The notes: generated from the letters alone by a model not told the origin. A stretch of DNA of 64,000 nt from an uncultured Flavobacteriales bacterium (GCA_943788725.1 CALSRJ010000001.1:866861-930860), one strand, 5' to 3'; positions 1 through 9,544 are shown, counted from the first letter of the stretch. Made by a program: numbers and translations.

Positions 1-1654
1 CAGGGTTGTCATAGGAGGCCAACACTTCTTCATAACCTGCAGATCGGTAAATATCATAGCCCAAAACGCCATTGCCCAATGTGTCGAATCCTTCGTAGGA
101 CGTCCAATTTAAGGTATTGATCAAGTCTCTGATGTTCTTTGTCCCCGAGAGGTGGACGCTATGCGCAACCTGAGACCATCCGATGATGGCGTCGCATGCA
201 TCGTAGGCTCCAATTTGATAGCGATAGGCCACCTGACCGGCCTGTGCGCTTTGATCCTCTATGTTGAAATTAGACGGCTGATCAGCCGACTCTTTCTCTA
301 CCAACACGAAGCGATCGTCTCCATCGAATGCTCGGAACAAGCCATACTGTAGCGTTTCAGCCGTCGTATCCGCCAAGATATGAACGCGGTTATTCCCCGT
401 CTCGTGGTCATTCTTGACGCTCTTGATGTACAAGAAATCCGGCGCGTTTTGCTTCTTTAGGTCGAAAATCAATTTGTTGGAGAGGGCTTCTTTGCCATTC
501 ATGGCATCGATGCAGGTCACTACGTACGTGTACTTGTTACCCGGCACAAGACCGCTGTCAATGAAGATGCTATCCAAGGCAGATAAAGTCTCAATCTTTT
601 CGGAGGGTCCGCCATTGGTTTGCCGGTAGACTACAAATCCGCCCAGGTTTCTCACTCCCAATGCAAATGGTTCCGCAGGGTGCGACCATTTGATGGCCAA
701 TTTCCCAGCGCAGCGTTCAAAATCGACGGTGTCAATGAAGAGCGTCACAAAGCGAATGCTGTCCGGCGCCTGGTTGTACCACATATTAGTGCTGTCAAAA
801 CAACTGTCAAATGGAGCGACGGAAAGCGTCTCAGGGCGCAGTAGGCCGTTGATTTGGTGATCTGAGTACGTATGGGACAATACAGAATCGCCAAAAGAGG
901 TGTCGGTGCGGACGAAGTCCTCAAAATAAAAGACCAAGTAGCCATAGGTGTCCCCGGACTTACTGGCGTTCCATTCAAGGTTAACCACTCCAGTCGCGGT
1001 GTCCACGCTCGCACAAGCCAGGTTCACTTGCAAGGGAGGTTCTTCATCCACTACTACTTTCTGAGCTCGGTTGGAACGACTGATGCAGCCTCCCACTCCT
1101 TTGGTTTCAACACGGTAGGCTACTTCTTCTGTGCACAAGGCGATAGTGTCACGAACAGCGGTGCCTGGAAAGTCCAATTTCTTGAACAACTGATACACAC
1201 CACCGGTATCCAGCTTGTAGACTCGGTATATCGAGTCTTGGCTTTCCAGTCCAGAATGGTTCCAACCCAGACTCACGCGTTTGCCGTTGGAAGAAATACC
1301 AACCACAATGGGTGAAATCGTATCGGAAGCTAGGCTGGTATCGGCAAAACCGTTGTACACCTGTACGACATAAAAGCTTCCGGAACCCGCAAAACTACCG
1401 TTGACCAACACCGAGGTTTGGTTATAATCTGTGACTTGACTGAGGATCGAGAAGTTGGCGGTTGAACCGGAACGGTAGTAGACGAGGTATTGATTAAAAT
1501 CAGCCCCTGTGTCGGATGGCTGCACCCAATAGAGAGTCACATCATCGTTATCATCCAGAGAAATACAGCGCAGGGAAGGTATGGTCTGCGCATGCGTAGC
1601 AAAGGCGAGCAACACGCAAACTAGGGGAAGAAAGTATGTCGGTATAGCTTTCAA
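1..1654 (-). CDS. Secreted multidomain protein with fibronectin-III-like repeats (3' end outside window)
   Basis: An open frame runs from a TTG at 1654 down through position 1 without a stop, about 551 codons, so the C-terminus lies outside the window. The N-terminus is a clear signal peptide (Lys at residue 2, hydrophobic core, then THAQT near residue 24). The rest consists of extracellular beta-sandwich-like segments of FN3 type, with recurring patterns such as YLVYYRSGS, YRVYKLDTGG, FVVYRQTNGG and YDIYRSAGY. Large Bacteroidota proteins of this kind often end in a T9SS or CHU_C sorting domain; that part cannot be seen here. TTG is chosen because it directly precedes the signal peptide and follows a promoter-like box. 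The gene is divergent from the gene at 1779. Role inferred: cell-surface or secreted adhesin-like protein. Confidence 0.75.
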   Translation of the reverse strand, partial: MKAIPTYFLPLVCVLLAFATHAQTIPSLRCISLDDNDDVTLYWVQPSDTGADFNQYLVYYRSGSTANFSILSQVTDYNQTSVLVNGSFAGSGSFYVVQVYNGFADTSLASDTISPIVVGISSNGKRVSLGWNHSGLESQDSIYRVYKLDTGGVYQLFKKLDFPGTAVRDTIALCTEEVAYRVETKGVGGCISRSNRAQKVVVDEEPPLQVNLACASVDTATGVVNLEWNASKSGDTYGYLVFYFEDFVRTDTSFGDSVLSHTYSDHQINGLLRPETLSVAPFDSCFDSTNMWYNQAPDSIRFVTLFIDTVDFERCAGKLAIKWSHPAEPFALGVRNLGGFVVYRQTNGGPSEKIETLSALDSIFIDSGLVPGNKYTYVVTCIDAMNGKEALSNKLIFDLKKQNAPDFLYIKSVKNDHETGNNRVHILADTTAETLQYGLFRAFDGDDRFVLVEKESADQPSNFNIEDQSAQAGQVAYRYQIGAYDACDAIIGWSQVAHSVHLSGTKNIRDLINTLNWTSYEGFDTLGNGVLGYDIYRSAGYEEVLASYDNP

Positions 1655-1665
1655 ATCCGAAGGTG

Positions 1666-1673
1666 CAAAGGTA
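1666..1673 (-). promoter_or_regulatory. Bacteroidota -7 promoter box TACCTTTG
   Basis: On the minus strand TACCTTTG matches the TAnnTTTG consensus exactly and ends 11 bases before the TTG start at 1654, implying a very short 5' leader. No convincing -33 TTG is seen at the usual spacing. Confidence 0.5.
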
Positions 1674-1759
1674 CAACGCTTTAACCCTCGAATTGATTGT
1701 CCTAGGGGGACTTAATATTCACTCTATAGAAACTTCGTCTGAGGGGTTTGAAAAACTTT

Positions 1760-1767
1760 TACATTTG
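1760..1767 (+). promoter_or_regulatory. Bacteroidota -7 promoter box TACATTTG
   Basis: TACATTTG matches TAnnTTTG exactly and ends 11 bases before the ATG at 1779. It lies back to back with the minus-strand box at 1666-1673, making this a divergent promoter region. Confidence 0.5.
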
Positions 1768-1778
1768 CCAACTGATCT

Positions 1779-2699
1779 ATGCTGCAGAAAACGCTCATCA
1801 TCGCCACTATTATTAGCCTGTTCTCCTTCGGTTCAGCGCGTGCGCAATACGCGCTAGACGTCGGTGTAAACATAGGTGCAGCCAATTACCTCGGCGAAAT
1901 CGGTGGCGGTCCTGGTCTAGCACGTGATTGGATCCTCGACATGGAGCTCAACCAAACACGATGGAATCCAGGTGTTTTTGCGCGTTATCGACTTGATTAC
2001 AACTGGGCTTTGAATTTTGGCCTGCAGTACATCCGACTTCAAGGAGCCGACAGTCTTACGGAGAATCCAAACCGATTTACAAGAAACCTAAGCTTCCGTA
2101 ACGATGTCATCGAATTGGGAACTACGGTCGAGTACTATTTCTACAACCAACCGGATGTCGGTCGAACGGGTCGATACTTACTTGACTTTAAAGCCTATTT
2201 TTTCGGTGGATTAGCTGCTTTTTACAACAATCCTAAGGCGCAATTGGATGGGCAATGGATAGCGCTTCAGCCGCTTAATACGGAGAACCTCGATAAGAAG
2301 TACAGCCGGATTCAGATGGCTTTGCCCGTTGGATTTGGATTTTACTACACCTTTTCGCGTATTCACCGCTTTGGACTGAACGCAGCGTGGCGATTCACCT
2401 TTACCGATTACATCGATGACGCGAGTACGACATATCCCGATCCGCTTGAACTGGAAAGTGAAGAGGCACAATTGCTTTCAAACCGAACGGCAGAAGTAGC
2501 CTCTCATCCGTTGGCGGCGGAATTAGCACCATTCTTTCGAAAAGGAGGTCTAAGAGGCAATCCAGATGCGAACGATAGTTACATTACTATTGGATTTCAG
2601 TACTCCTACGTGATCCGCGGTAAGTCTAAGAGCTTCGGCCGCAGAAAGAACTACCTCTACGGCAGACGTCGTGGCAAATCGGGTAGAGCACGATTCTAG
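1779..2699 (+). CDS. DUF6089-like outer-membrane beta-barrel protein
   Basis: 306 residues. A signal peptide of about 22 residues ends at SARAQ. It is followed by GAANYLGEIGG and by alternating aromatic/hydrophobic strands typical of a small outer-membrane barrel (FARYRLDYNWALNFGLQY, YYFYNQ, GFGFYYTF, ITIGFQYSYV). The N-terminal pattern and length fit the Bacteroidota DUF6089 family, often annotated as outer membrane protein with no defined substrate. The last 25 residues are strongly basic (RRKNYLYGRRRG). The start is supported by the TACATTTG box just upstream. Outer-membrane location is inferred from the family; the molecular role is unknown. Confidence 0.7.
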   Translation: MLQKTLIIATIISLFSFGSARAQYALDVGVNIGAANYLGEIGGGPGLARDWILDMELNQTRWNPGVFARYRLDYNWALNFGLQYIRLQGADSLTENPNRFTRNLSFRNDVIELGTTVEYYFYNQPDVGRTGRYLLDFKAYFFGGLAAFYNNPKAQLDGQWIALQPLNTENLDKKYSRIQMALPVGFGFYYTFSRIHRFGLNAAWRFTFTDYIDDASTTYPDPLELESEEAQLLSNRTAEVASHPLAAELAPFFRKGGLRGNPDANDSYITIGFQYSYVIRGKSKSFGRRKNYLYGRRRGKSGRARF

Positions 2700-2746
2700 A
2701 TCGTCAGCCCCCAATTTCTTCTTATTTTTCAGCAAAATTCAATGCC

Positions 2747-3268
2747 ATGAAGTGGATTACTCCCCTTGCTGTCCTGCTTATCTTCCATGTGAGCCTCACC
2801 GCCCAAGACATCAATCCGGAAATATTTCGGAAGAACGTGGAGGTTCTCTATACGGCAGCCGACGCCGGTTTCAAATCCATAAAGGGCGAAGAAACAGGTA
2901 CTACGGATGAAGGCGATAAGAAATACCACTCTACCCGCAAGGTCTCTGGCGCTATGGATGTTTACATCAAGGTAGACGGCGAAGACACGCATACCTACAT
3001 CGCGGTCTTCGAATCCAAGGACATGAAAGCGGCCAAAGCCAAAATGGAGCAGATGGCCCAGATCATCTTCGAAGAAACCGAGGCAAAGGGTTTTGCACGC
3101 GATTCTGGGACCGATATGTCCTACGAAGGCTATCGAAAAGAGACCGTTGAATTCGCCAGCGACAACATCGACGACCTCGGGCATCACCCTTCCTTTTCTG
3201 TGGGAGTGCTTAGGGGTACTGATCCTCCAATTATTGAGTTGGAAATCAATGAGCCTCTTTGGAAGTAG
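2747..3268 (+). CDS. Hypothetical secreted protein
   Basis: 173 residues starting with MKWITPLAVLLIFHVSLTAQ, a signal peptide cleaved after about residue 20. The mature part is acidic and lysine-rich with no motif I recognise; residues about 70-120 have a mixed alpha/beta look (VYIKVDGEDTHTYIAVF, then a helix rich in K, A and M). It starts 47 bases after the DUF6089 gene on the same strand, so co-transcription is possible, though TATTTTTC upstream resembles a weak -7 box. The long opposite-strand frame over it is a shadow. Function unknown. Confidence 0.65.
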   Translation: MKWITPLAVLLIFHVSLTAQDINPEIFRKNVEVLYTAADAGFKSIKGEETGTTDEGDKKYHSTRKVSGAMDVYIKVDGEDTHTYIAVFESKDMKAAKAKMEQMAQIIFEETEAKGFARDSGTDMSYEGYRKETVEFASDNIDDLGHHPSFSVGVLRGTDPPIIELEINEPLWK

Positions 3269-3501
3269 TGCTGCTGCTGCTGCGGAGCAGTAGGGATTAG
3301 AGATTGGGGATTGGAGATTGGGGATTAGCTCGCTTCGCTCACTGAGCTCGGCTTCGCCTCGGTTGGGGATTAGATCATTAGCTCATCAGTGCATTAGCTC
3401 ATGAGCTAATTGAAGTTGAAATTGGCTGCTAGATTCTGGCTGCAGGCTGCTTCACAGCAGGGATTAGCTCGCTGCGCTCACTGAGCTCGGCTTTGCCTCG
3501 G
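3269..3501. repeat. Intergenic repeat cluster with two 44-base near-identical copies
   Basis: No gene here. The copies are at 3321-3364 and 3460-3503 and differ at two positions. Each carries three tiny hairpins: GCTCACTGAGC, GGCTTCGCC and CGCTTCG-type. Between them lie low-complexity strings (repeated GGGATTAG/GGGATTGG, ATTAGCTCAT, TTGAAGTTGAAA). Similar strings recur at 8290-8400. A short CTG run (ctgctgctgctg) sits at the left edge. The second copy supplies the stop codon of the next gene. Confidence 0.7.
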
Positions 3502-4257
3502 TTAGGGGCTGGGGGCTAGGAACTGTCCGATCTTGGATAATGGTTTTAAGAACCTTGTTAGCAGTCCTGGCTTTAGTCCGTTCTTTTTCCAAGCCCTTGC
3601 GTCTTCTTGGTTGGCATTCCATCTATTGCCTAGCGTTACGTTGCTGGCGCCTCCTACCCTCATCTTGACGAGTAGCTCTGGAATGTAGACCGCATTCAGC
3701 TTTTGCTTCAGTAGCATGCGGAGCATCAACTCGTAGTCTGCGGATTGGCGGAAGCTTGTGTCGTATCCACCGAAGGTTTCGTAATGGGCTCGCTTCAAGT
3801 AGAACGTTGGGTGTGCTGGCATCCAGCCTTTATAAAACAAGGCTGGGTCGAAGGGCTTTGAGCGCCATTTGCGGTGAATCTGATTTGGATCTGCTCTTTC
3901 CACGTAATCGAGGTCACCATATACCGCGTCCGTTCCAGAGGATTGAAAGGCCCGAGCGATCTTGCTTACTACGCCCAGGTCTGCGAACAGGTCGTCTGAA
4001 TGCAAAAAGCCGACTACATCACCCGTTGCCAAGGCGATCCCTTTGTTCAGGGCGTCGTAAATACCACTGTCCGGCTCGCTGATCGAAAGGGAGACGATGT
4101 CGTCATATTCCGCTACAATGTCCATGGTGCCATCCGAAGAGGCGCCATCTACGACGATGTATTCGATGCTTGGATAGTCTTGCTGCCGAACCGAGTCTAA
4201 GGTGTCCCCTATGGTCTCAGCGCTGTTGTAGGCAGATGTAATGACCGAGATCTTCAT
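3502..4257 (-). CDS. Family 2 glycosyltransferase
   Basis: 251 residues, GT-A fold. The N-terminus MKISVITSAYNSAETIGDTL is the nucleotide-sugar binding start of GT2 enzymes. VVDGASSDGT (about 36-45) and the acceptor-side metal motif FLHSDD (about 84-89, a DxD equivalent) follow, then a WcaA-like C-terminal part with ADYELMLRM. It probably adds one sugar to a lipid-linked repeat unit at the inner membrane face. The stop codon (3502-3504) lies within the 44-base repeat copy, so the last few residues (LAPSP) come from repeat-associated sequence. Its start overlaps the end of the acetyltransferase gene by 4 bases, indicating an operon. The donor sugar cannot be told. Confidence 0.85.
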   Translation of the reverse strand: MKISVITSAYNSAETIGDTLDSVRQQDYPSIEYIVVDGASSDGTMDIVAEYDDIVSLSISEPDSGIYDALNKGIALATGDVVGFLHSDDLFADLGVVSKIARAFQSSGTDAVYGDLDYVERADPNQIHRKWRSKPFDPALFYKGWMPAHPTFYLKRAHYETFGGYDTSFRQSADYELMLRMLLKQKLNAVYIPELLVKMRVGGASNVTLGNRWNANQEDARAWKKNGLKPGLLTRFLKPLSKIGQFLAPSP

Positions 4258-4805
4258 GCAATGCTACGATCCTTGATCTTGGTGGCTGGGTTACCTCGGT
4301 AGATCCCATAAGGCTCTAAGTCGCTTGATGCAACAGAGGATACCGTGAGCACTGCATGCGACCCAACGGTCACTCCTTGCGTAACGACGCTTTTCGCGCC
4401 TATCCATGCGCCCTCCTCTATCCGGATTGGTTTCACCATCAAGTCGAAGCTCGCTTTCGAATAATCATGATTGCCCGAAAGGATCAGGGCTCCTTGTGAA
4501 ATGCAGGCATTTGCTCCGATATCTACGAGATCGAGGTTGTCGATCCAGGCATGCTCACCGATCCATGCATGATCCCCGATGGTGAGTTTCCAAGGATATT
4601 TTATTTGAACGCGCGGTTTGACGACTACCCTTTTCCCAATGCGTGCGCCGTAAGCGCGAAGGATATTTCGTTTCCATGCGTAAGGAACCAACATGCCCGA
4701 TTCAAACCAAAACCATGAGGTCAAGTACCAAAGCAAGCGCTTCAAGGCTCCTGCTCCTGGATCAAACCAGCGGTTGTCGAATGTAGATAGGTCAGTCTTT
4801 TGCAC
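4254..4805 (-). CDS. WcaF-like hexapeptide acetyltransferase
   Basis: About 183 residues from a GTG at 4805; a TTG at 4808 is the alternative and no ATG is available. After an N-terminal QKTDLSTFDNRWFDPG, as in colanic acid WcaF-type enzymes, come left-handed beta-helix hexapeptide repeats (IGDHAWIGEHAWI, IGANACISQGALI, EGAWIGAKSVV) with the catalytic-type His in SGNHDY, and the closing GNPATKIKDR. It would O-acetylate a sugar of the polysaccharide using acetyl-CoA. Its start lies inside the end of the upstream glycosyltransferase gene (14-base overlap), which supports translational coupling. Confidence 0.82.
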   Translation of the reverse strand: MQKTDLSTFDNRWFDPGAGALKRLLWYLTSWFWFESGMLVPYAWKRNILRAYGARIGKRVVVKPRVQIKYPWKLTIGDHAWIGEHAWIDNLDLVDIGANACISQGALILSGNHDYSKASFDLMVKPIRIEEGAWIGAKSVVTQGVTVGSHAVLTVSSVASSDLEPYGIYRGNPATKIKDRSIA

Positions 4806-5902
4806 CAAAAAGTTCCAAATACTGCTCGCGCAGTTGTTCAAGGTCAAATTTACGCTTTACGTAGGCTAATGCGTTGCTTGACATGCGCGAATACGCTTCA
4901 TCGTCCATTGCAGCTGCGTCATCAATTACCTTTTTCCAACGTGCCTCATCCTCCAAAGTGATGACCCAGCCAGCTCCCGCCTCTTCTAAGTCCTTCCATG
5001 GTGTGCGATCGGAAATGATAACCGGAAGTCCTGAAGACAACGCCTCTATGATGGCGTGACCGAAATTTTCGCCTGTGGTCATTGAAATGAAAAATCTCGA
5101 CGCCTGATACAGTGCCCCCAATGCTTCGGGCCCTTTCCCTCCTCGCCAACTAATATGATCGTTCCGTTCAATAATGTCGGTGCATTGTTTCAAGTACGCT
5201 TCATCGTCTGACGTGCCCACCAAGGTCAGGGGAATGCTTTCATTGCCATTCATCAACTCTAGTAACGGCAAGGTGTTTTTAACCGGACTGATCCTTCCTA
5301 CAGCTATCAGTCCTCTCCCCTGTGGCTTCATCCGATCCGCTGAATGCGCAGGTACATTCATGGCCTCTTTGATGCTAGCCTTTGGATAGATGGAAAGAAT
5401 GGCTTGGGTTTCCTTTTCGCTTGTGCTGTGGAATATCACTTTCTTCTCAATCTCCAAAAACCGATACAGGCTCAGCAATGCCTTTTTCTTGGATGACTTC
5501 AGTGCAATCGCGTTGGCGTTGAGCATTCCGCGCGGCGCAACGATCAACTGTCTTCTAGAGGAGAAGATCAGACTGCGTAATAAGGGAAGCGCATTGAAGG
5601 TTGGGGAATAAATCCCATTGAAATACAGGATCTCACAATCAGCGTCCTTAACCTCATTCCAAACAGAAGAAAACGCAGCATTCGCGAGGTATTTCACCCT
5701 GTACCCCGCTTTTGAAACCCATTCATCTGCTTCAATATGCATAGGGTTGCGGATCATGCCAATCCGTATTTCGGGTAACCATCGAAAAATCAATCGAGGT
5801 GTGCAGGTGCTGCACCATTTGATAAATCGACGTGATCGGTCCTCCGGCCTTATAACCAGGCACGTACCAATCCGTCAATATGAGTACGCGAGGTTTACGC
5901 AA
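4792..5902 (-). pseudogene. GT4-type glycosyltransferase, split by one frameshift
   Basis: The last 330 codons form a GT4 enzyme: VAPRGMLNANA, a donor-site segment VGRISPVKNTLPLLE, and the EX7E region GENFGHAIIEALSSGLPVII. The true N-terminus lies in another frame: from a TTG at 5902 it reads RKPRVLILTDWYVPGYKAGG and then VTRNTDWHDPQPYA before a stop. The frames join near 5737-5745 at TATGCATAT. The total length is 1111 bases, one too many, so a single extra base explains the break and a 369-residue protein would result. The TTG overlaps the end of asnB. Either a sequencing indel or a real lesion. Confidence 0.75.
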
Positions 5903-7761
5903 TGCGATTGGTTTTCATCCAGTCGGCCAAGGTCACTAAGGGCCATATCCTCGACCAGGTTGTCATTGGATCTCCTTTCAGGAAGCGTTGCCACATGTCC
6001 ATGACGGCTTTTCGATTAAAATATTCTGTTTCGGACAAGAGGACGAGTCGCTCTTCACAAAAGGACTTCAGTTCATGCTTCATCCAATGTTCCCAAGGCA
6101 GGACAAAACCCATTTTGGGTCGATCCACGATTTCAGAGGGCAATAGGTCTCGGAAGCTATCGATCAAGACTTTCTTGGGCGATGTAGGGAACTTTACCTG
6201 GTCGGAAATGAACATGGCGTATTCCACCAATCGATGATCCAAAAATGGCACTCGCACCTCTAGCGCGTGGGCCATCGACATTTGATCGGTATCTCGTAAG
6301 AGCACGTTCTGCATGTACGACTGCATTTCGGAAATGCCGATCCGGCTCAAGGAAGGCAGAGCGCCGAAGTCATGGTATTGCTCCAATGCGTCGACGATCT
6401 CTTTGACCCGATTTGGTTTTAAGCTACTCGTTCCGAGCAATTCAGCCACCCTGTCATCCAAGAGGACCTTTCTGAAGATGGGATAGAGATGTTTGAGATC
6501 GTAGTAATCAGCCGTCAGGATCTCCTTTGTTTTCGCAGAAGGAATTCCGGGTCGATAAAGCTGCAAAAGACTCCCCACCAAGAACGTGCCAGCCCTTCGG
6601 GAAGCTCAATATCCAATGGCGATCCGCCACATACGGGATGCGCTTGAATACGTCGTACCCTGCAAAGAGTTCGTCTCCTCCAAGCCCGGAAAGGGCCATG
6701 GTAATGCCTTGTCGTTTGGTTTCGCGGGAGACGATCCACGTGTTGGGCCCATCTCCCGAAGGATGGTCCATCGACGCCAAGGCCTCTGGCAAAGACTCCA
6801 TCAAGGTTTCTGGTTGCAATAGGATTTCGTGATGCTTCGTTCCAAAACGTTCCGCCACCATCCGCGCATACTTCGCTTCGCTGAAGTCCGATTCGTCAAA
6901 TGACACGTTAAAAGTATCGAGGGGCGAGCGAGGCGTTCACGGATGATGCCCACGATCAAGCTAGAATCGATCCCACCCGATAGAAAGGCACCAAAAGGGA
7001 CATCCGACACCAGTCGTTCTTCGACTGCTGAAGTAAGGCGATCGCGTATTCCTTTTTGAACCACAATCGGATCCTTATCGGCATGGAATTGCTGCCAAGG
7101 CTTCCAGTATTCAGAAGTGCTGATCTCGGCATCGTTGAGCTCCATGTAGGTTCCCGGAAGCAGCATCTTGATGCCGTCCACGAGCGTATCCGGAGCATGT
7201 ACCGTTTGGTAGCGCAAATAATCCGCCAAGGCGTCTTTGTTCAGCTTACGCTCAACCAGTTCGGAGGCCAAGATGGCTCTGAACCTCAGATGCGAACACA
7301 ACAGAGGAACCTGCATGAGCATAATACAGCGGCTTGATGCCCAAGCGATCGCGCACCAGCCAGAGTTTCTCTTCTCGCTCATCCCAGAATGCGAGGGCAA
7401 ACATGCCATTGAATTTCTGAAGCGCTGCCATGCCCCATTGTATGAGGGCAGCCAAGACTACCTCCGTATCCGACTCCGTCTGAAACGAATAATCCGGCAA
7501 TTGAGATCGAAGTTCCTTGAAATTATAGAGCTCACCATTGAAGACCAAGGCATAGCGTCCATCCTGCGAAATCCAAGGCTGATTCGCAGCATCCGAAAGG
7601 TCAATGATCGATAGTCGGCGGTGACCGAGTACTACGTTTTTACCTTCATATATTCCTTCTGCATCCGGACCGCGGTGCGCCAATCGATCGTTCATCCGGT
7701 GAACGCGTTTCGCGCCGTCGGGCAGTTGTTCCAGGCCGTATATACCAGTGATTCCGCACAT
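5895..7761 (-). pseudogene. asnB: Asparagine synthase-type amidotransferase (AsnB), three frameshifts
   Basis: Starts MCGITGIYG with the N-terminal catalytic Cys2 of class II glutamine amidotransferases, then HRGPDAEG and FNGELYN. The synthetase half has the ATP-binding LSGGIDSS and later LSGLGGDELFAGY. In polysaccharide loci such enzymes often amidate uronic acids or other sugar acids. The gene is split over frames at about 7281-7287 (one extra base), about 6910-6920 (one missing) and 6573-6576 (GGGG on the coding strand where GGG restores the frame). Net length is 1867 bases, one over a multiple of three, which fits +1 -1 +1 and a 621-residue protein. I saw no substitution stop; likely error or recent damage. 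Confidence 0.8.
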
Positions 7762-7851
7762 CCGCCGCTAAGGTACAGCGTACGGCTGAGGTTTTGCTTA
7801 ACCGATTTTTTTCCTTTTCTAATCTCAATTTTACCCCACCTTACCTCTTCT

Positions 7852-8255
7852 TTCTTTTGGCTTGACCCAAAATAAAGAAGCAAAGAAAAAGTCAAGGCTT
7901 TGGAATCGTTAAGCAACCTGCTCTTCACAAAGCCTAAGTTCGGCCGGGTGATCTCCCTCACCCATTCGGGAGCTTCCCGGTCTCACTAAGGCTTCGTTTC
8001 GATCAGAACACTCAACAATTCCAAGGCCAATCCTCTCATGAAAAAAAAGGACCGGCCTTGCCGCGTGACCCGTAGAAATACAGCTTCTAGAGAGCGGCCA
8101 TCGAACCCCTGTTTGAGCTCAGGCATCCACTTTTGCGAAGCGAAAGTGGCGAATGCCGTTTGCGAGTTTGGGTGAGATAGCAAACGGAAGCTAGTATTTC
8201 AAGGGAGGAAGGCACAGCCTTGAGTTTTTGGTTCTTTTGGGTCAAGCCAAAAGAA
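7852..8255. repeat. About 404-base structured element bounded by 21-base inverted repeats
   Basis: This fills most of the gene-free stretch 7762-8478. The left end 7852-7872 and right end 8235-8255 are exact inverted copies, and each contains the near-palindrome TTTTGGCTTGACCCAAAA; both are followed inward by (G/C)TCAAGGCT. Inside are further hairpins, for example CCACTTT..AAAGTGG near 8128-8150 and CCGTTTGC..GCAAACGG near 8155-8188. No credible ORF is present. A segment near 8041 (ATGAAAAAAAAGGACCGG) resembles one near 9775 on the far side of the IS. It could be a MITE-like mobile repeat or a structured RNA; nothing shows which. Confidence 0.6.
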
Positions 8256-8289
8256 CAGAAAGAATAATCAAAGTAAAGAAAGCAAGGTA

Positions 8290-8400
8290 CTTGTTCTTGG
8301 GGATTGGTGACTCGAGACTGGGGATTGGTTGATGAGAAAATTAGCTCATTAGCCAATGCGTACATTGAAGTTGAAGTTGAAGTTGAAAATTAACAGCTGG
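8290..8400. repeat. Degenerate copy of low-complexity intergenic repeat
   Basis: Contains GGGGATTGG twice, ATTAGCTCATTAG and a TTGAAG tandem (ATTGAAGTTGAAGTTGAAG), the same word set as 3300-3425. No gene is seen between 8256 and 8478. Confidence 0.55.
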
Positions 8401-8478
8401 CTTGTCCTTCAACAGCACCAGTATTTTAAGTTCGAGTATTCACGCCTCGGGCTTCCCCTCCAGATGTCAGTTCGATTT

Positions 8479-9492
8479 CTATGACACTAGCAAAGTATTT
8501 TTTTCTCTGATTTGGTAGGGTCTATCCTCACGGATTACGGCCATGATTCTGTGTATGATTTTGTTTCTCAACGCGTTAATAACGGCCATTTTATTCTTTC
8601 CTTCTTCCACTTTTCTTCGGTAGTATTCTCCCAACTCTCCTTTCATTTGTGTGACTCTGAGTGCAGCAAGGTGAAGGATACGTTTAAGTGTTTTGTCGGC
8701 AAAGCTCGATACCCTTGTTCGACCTCGAACGGAAGTACCTGATGTATGCTGGAATGGTGCCACACCGGCAAAACAGGCTAACTTTCTTGGGTCATCAAAG
8801 TTTTTGAACTCATTGGTTTTAACCAATAGATACCAACTAAGGATTTTACCTACCCCAGGGATGCTCATTAAGAGTTTGACCTTGTGTTTGAGGTCTTGAT
8901 CTTCAGCGATAAGATTTTCGATTTGAAGTTCAACCATTTGAAGCCGTTTCCTCAATGCAAGAACTGACTTTTTACTATCTGCTATAATGAAGGATCTTAC
9001 CCTGCCCTTACTCACCTGACCCATCTCTTCTATGGTTGCTGACTCGGCTTTGATAAGCTTTTGGAGCTTATTTCTTCGAGCAAGTAGAAGAGATAGTTCT
9101 TCAATGACTTCGCGTGGCTTTTGATAAAGCGATAGCTCATCAAGGTTCTTTTTCAAAAAGCGAGCAATACGCTGACTATCGACAAGGTCAGATTTACCGC
9201 GAACCAGTCCTTGACTTTTACTCAAGTGAAGCGGAGAGAGTAGGTGTAACTTCAATTCACCGCAGCTAAACGCGCGTAATGCAGGCCAACTGTAACGGCC
9301 TGTATTCTCAATGCCTAGGTAGATAGAAGCGTCCTTGACCTTAAAGCGACGTTTTACAGCCTTCAAGTAAGAAGAGAGGGCAGCTACAGTGTTTTCTACA
9401 CACTGGTGCTCAACTTGATCATTCAAAAGGAGCGTAAAATCAATGGTAAGTTTACTTACATCAGCACCAATGAAAATCTTGTCTTCATGCAT
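8479..9492 (-). CDS. IS110-family transposase (RuvC-like DEDD plus Tnp20 domain)
   Basis: 337 residues from the ATG at 9492 (MHEDKIFIGADVSK); an in-frame upstream start at 9531 would add 13 residues from the guide-RNA region and is less likely. The N-terminal DEDD domain shows GADVSK (Asp), GIENTGRYSW (Glu) and KSDLVDSQRIARF (two Asp). A coiled-coil of about 70 residues follows. The C-terminal Tnp20 domain has the helix-hairpin-helix SIPGVGKILSWYL and the serine-bearing AGVAPFQHTSGTSVRG. These enzymes recombine DNA under bridge-RNA guidance. The gene is uninterrupted although its neighbours carry many indels. Confidence 0.93.
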   Translation of the reverse strand: MHEDKIFIGADVSKLTIDFTLLLNDQVEHQCVENTVAALSSYLKAVKRRFKVKDASIYLGIENTGRYSWPALRAFSCGELKLHLLSPLHLSKSQGLVRGKSDLVDSQRIARFLKKNLDELSLYQKPREVIEELSLLLARRNKLQKLIKAESATIEEMGQVSKGRVRSFIIADSKKSVLALRKRLQMVELQIENLIAEDQDLKHKVKLLMSIPGVGKILSWYLLVKTNEFKNFDDPRKLACFAGVAPFQHTSGTSVRGRTRVSSFADKTLKRILHLAALRVTQMKGELGEYYRRKVEEGKNKMAVINALRNKIIHRIMAVIREDRPYQIREKNTLLVS

Positions 9493-9544
9493 AATTTTGT
9501 GTGTTAAGTTTACGAATGGTTGGAACATCATGCTTACTTCAACT

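Noticed and set aside
872-1315. 147-codon plus-strand frame near the window start
   Set aside because: Lies opposite the long FN3-like minus-strand frame that runs off the window and has a proper signal peptide.
2729-3187. 152-codon minus-strand frame opposite the secreted hypothetical gene
   Set aside because: The plus-strand frame has a signal peptide and better composition; the two cannot both be likely.
3269-3290. CTG trinucleotide run as a variable microsatellite
   Set aside because: Only about four units, outside any coding frame; too short to support a claim.
5895-7761. Programmed frameshifting in asnB
   Set aside because: Three breaks of different sign and no slippery-site plus pseudoknot arrangement; indels are simpler.
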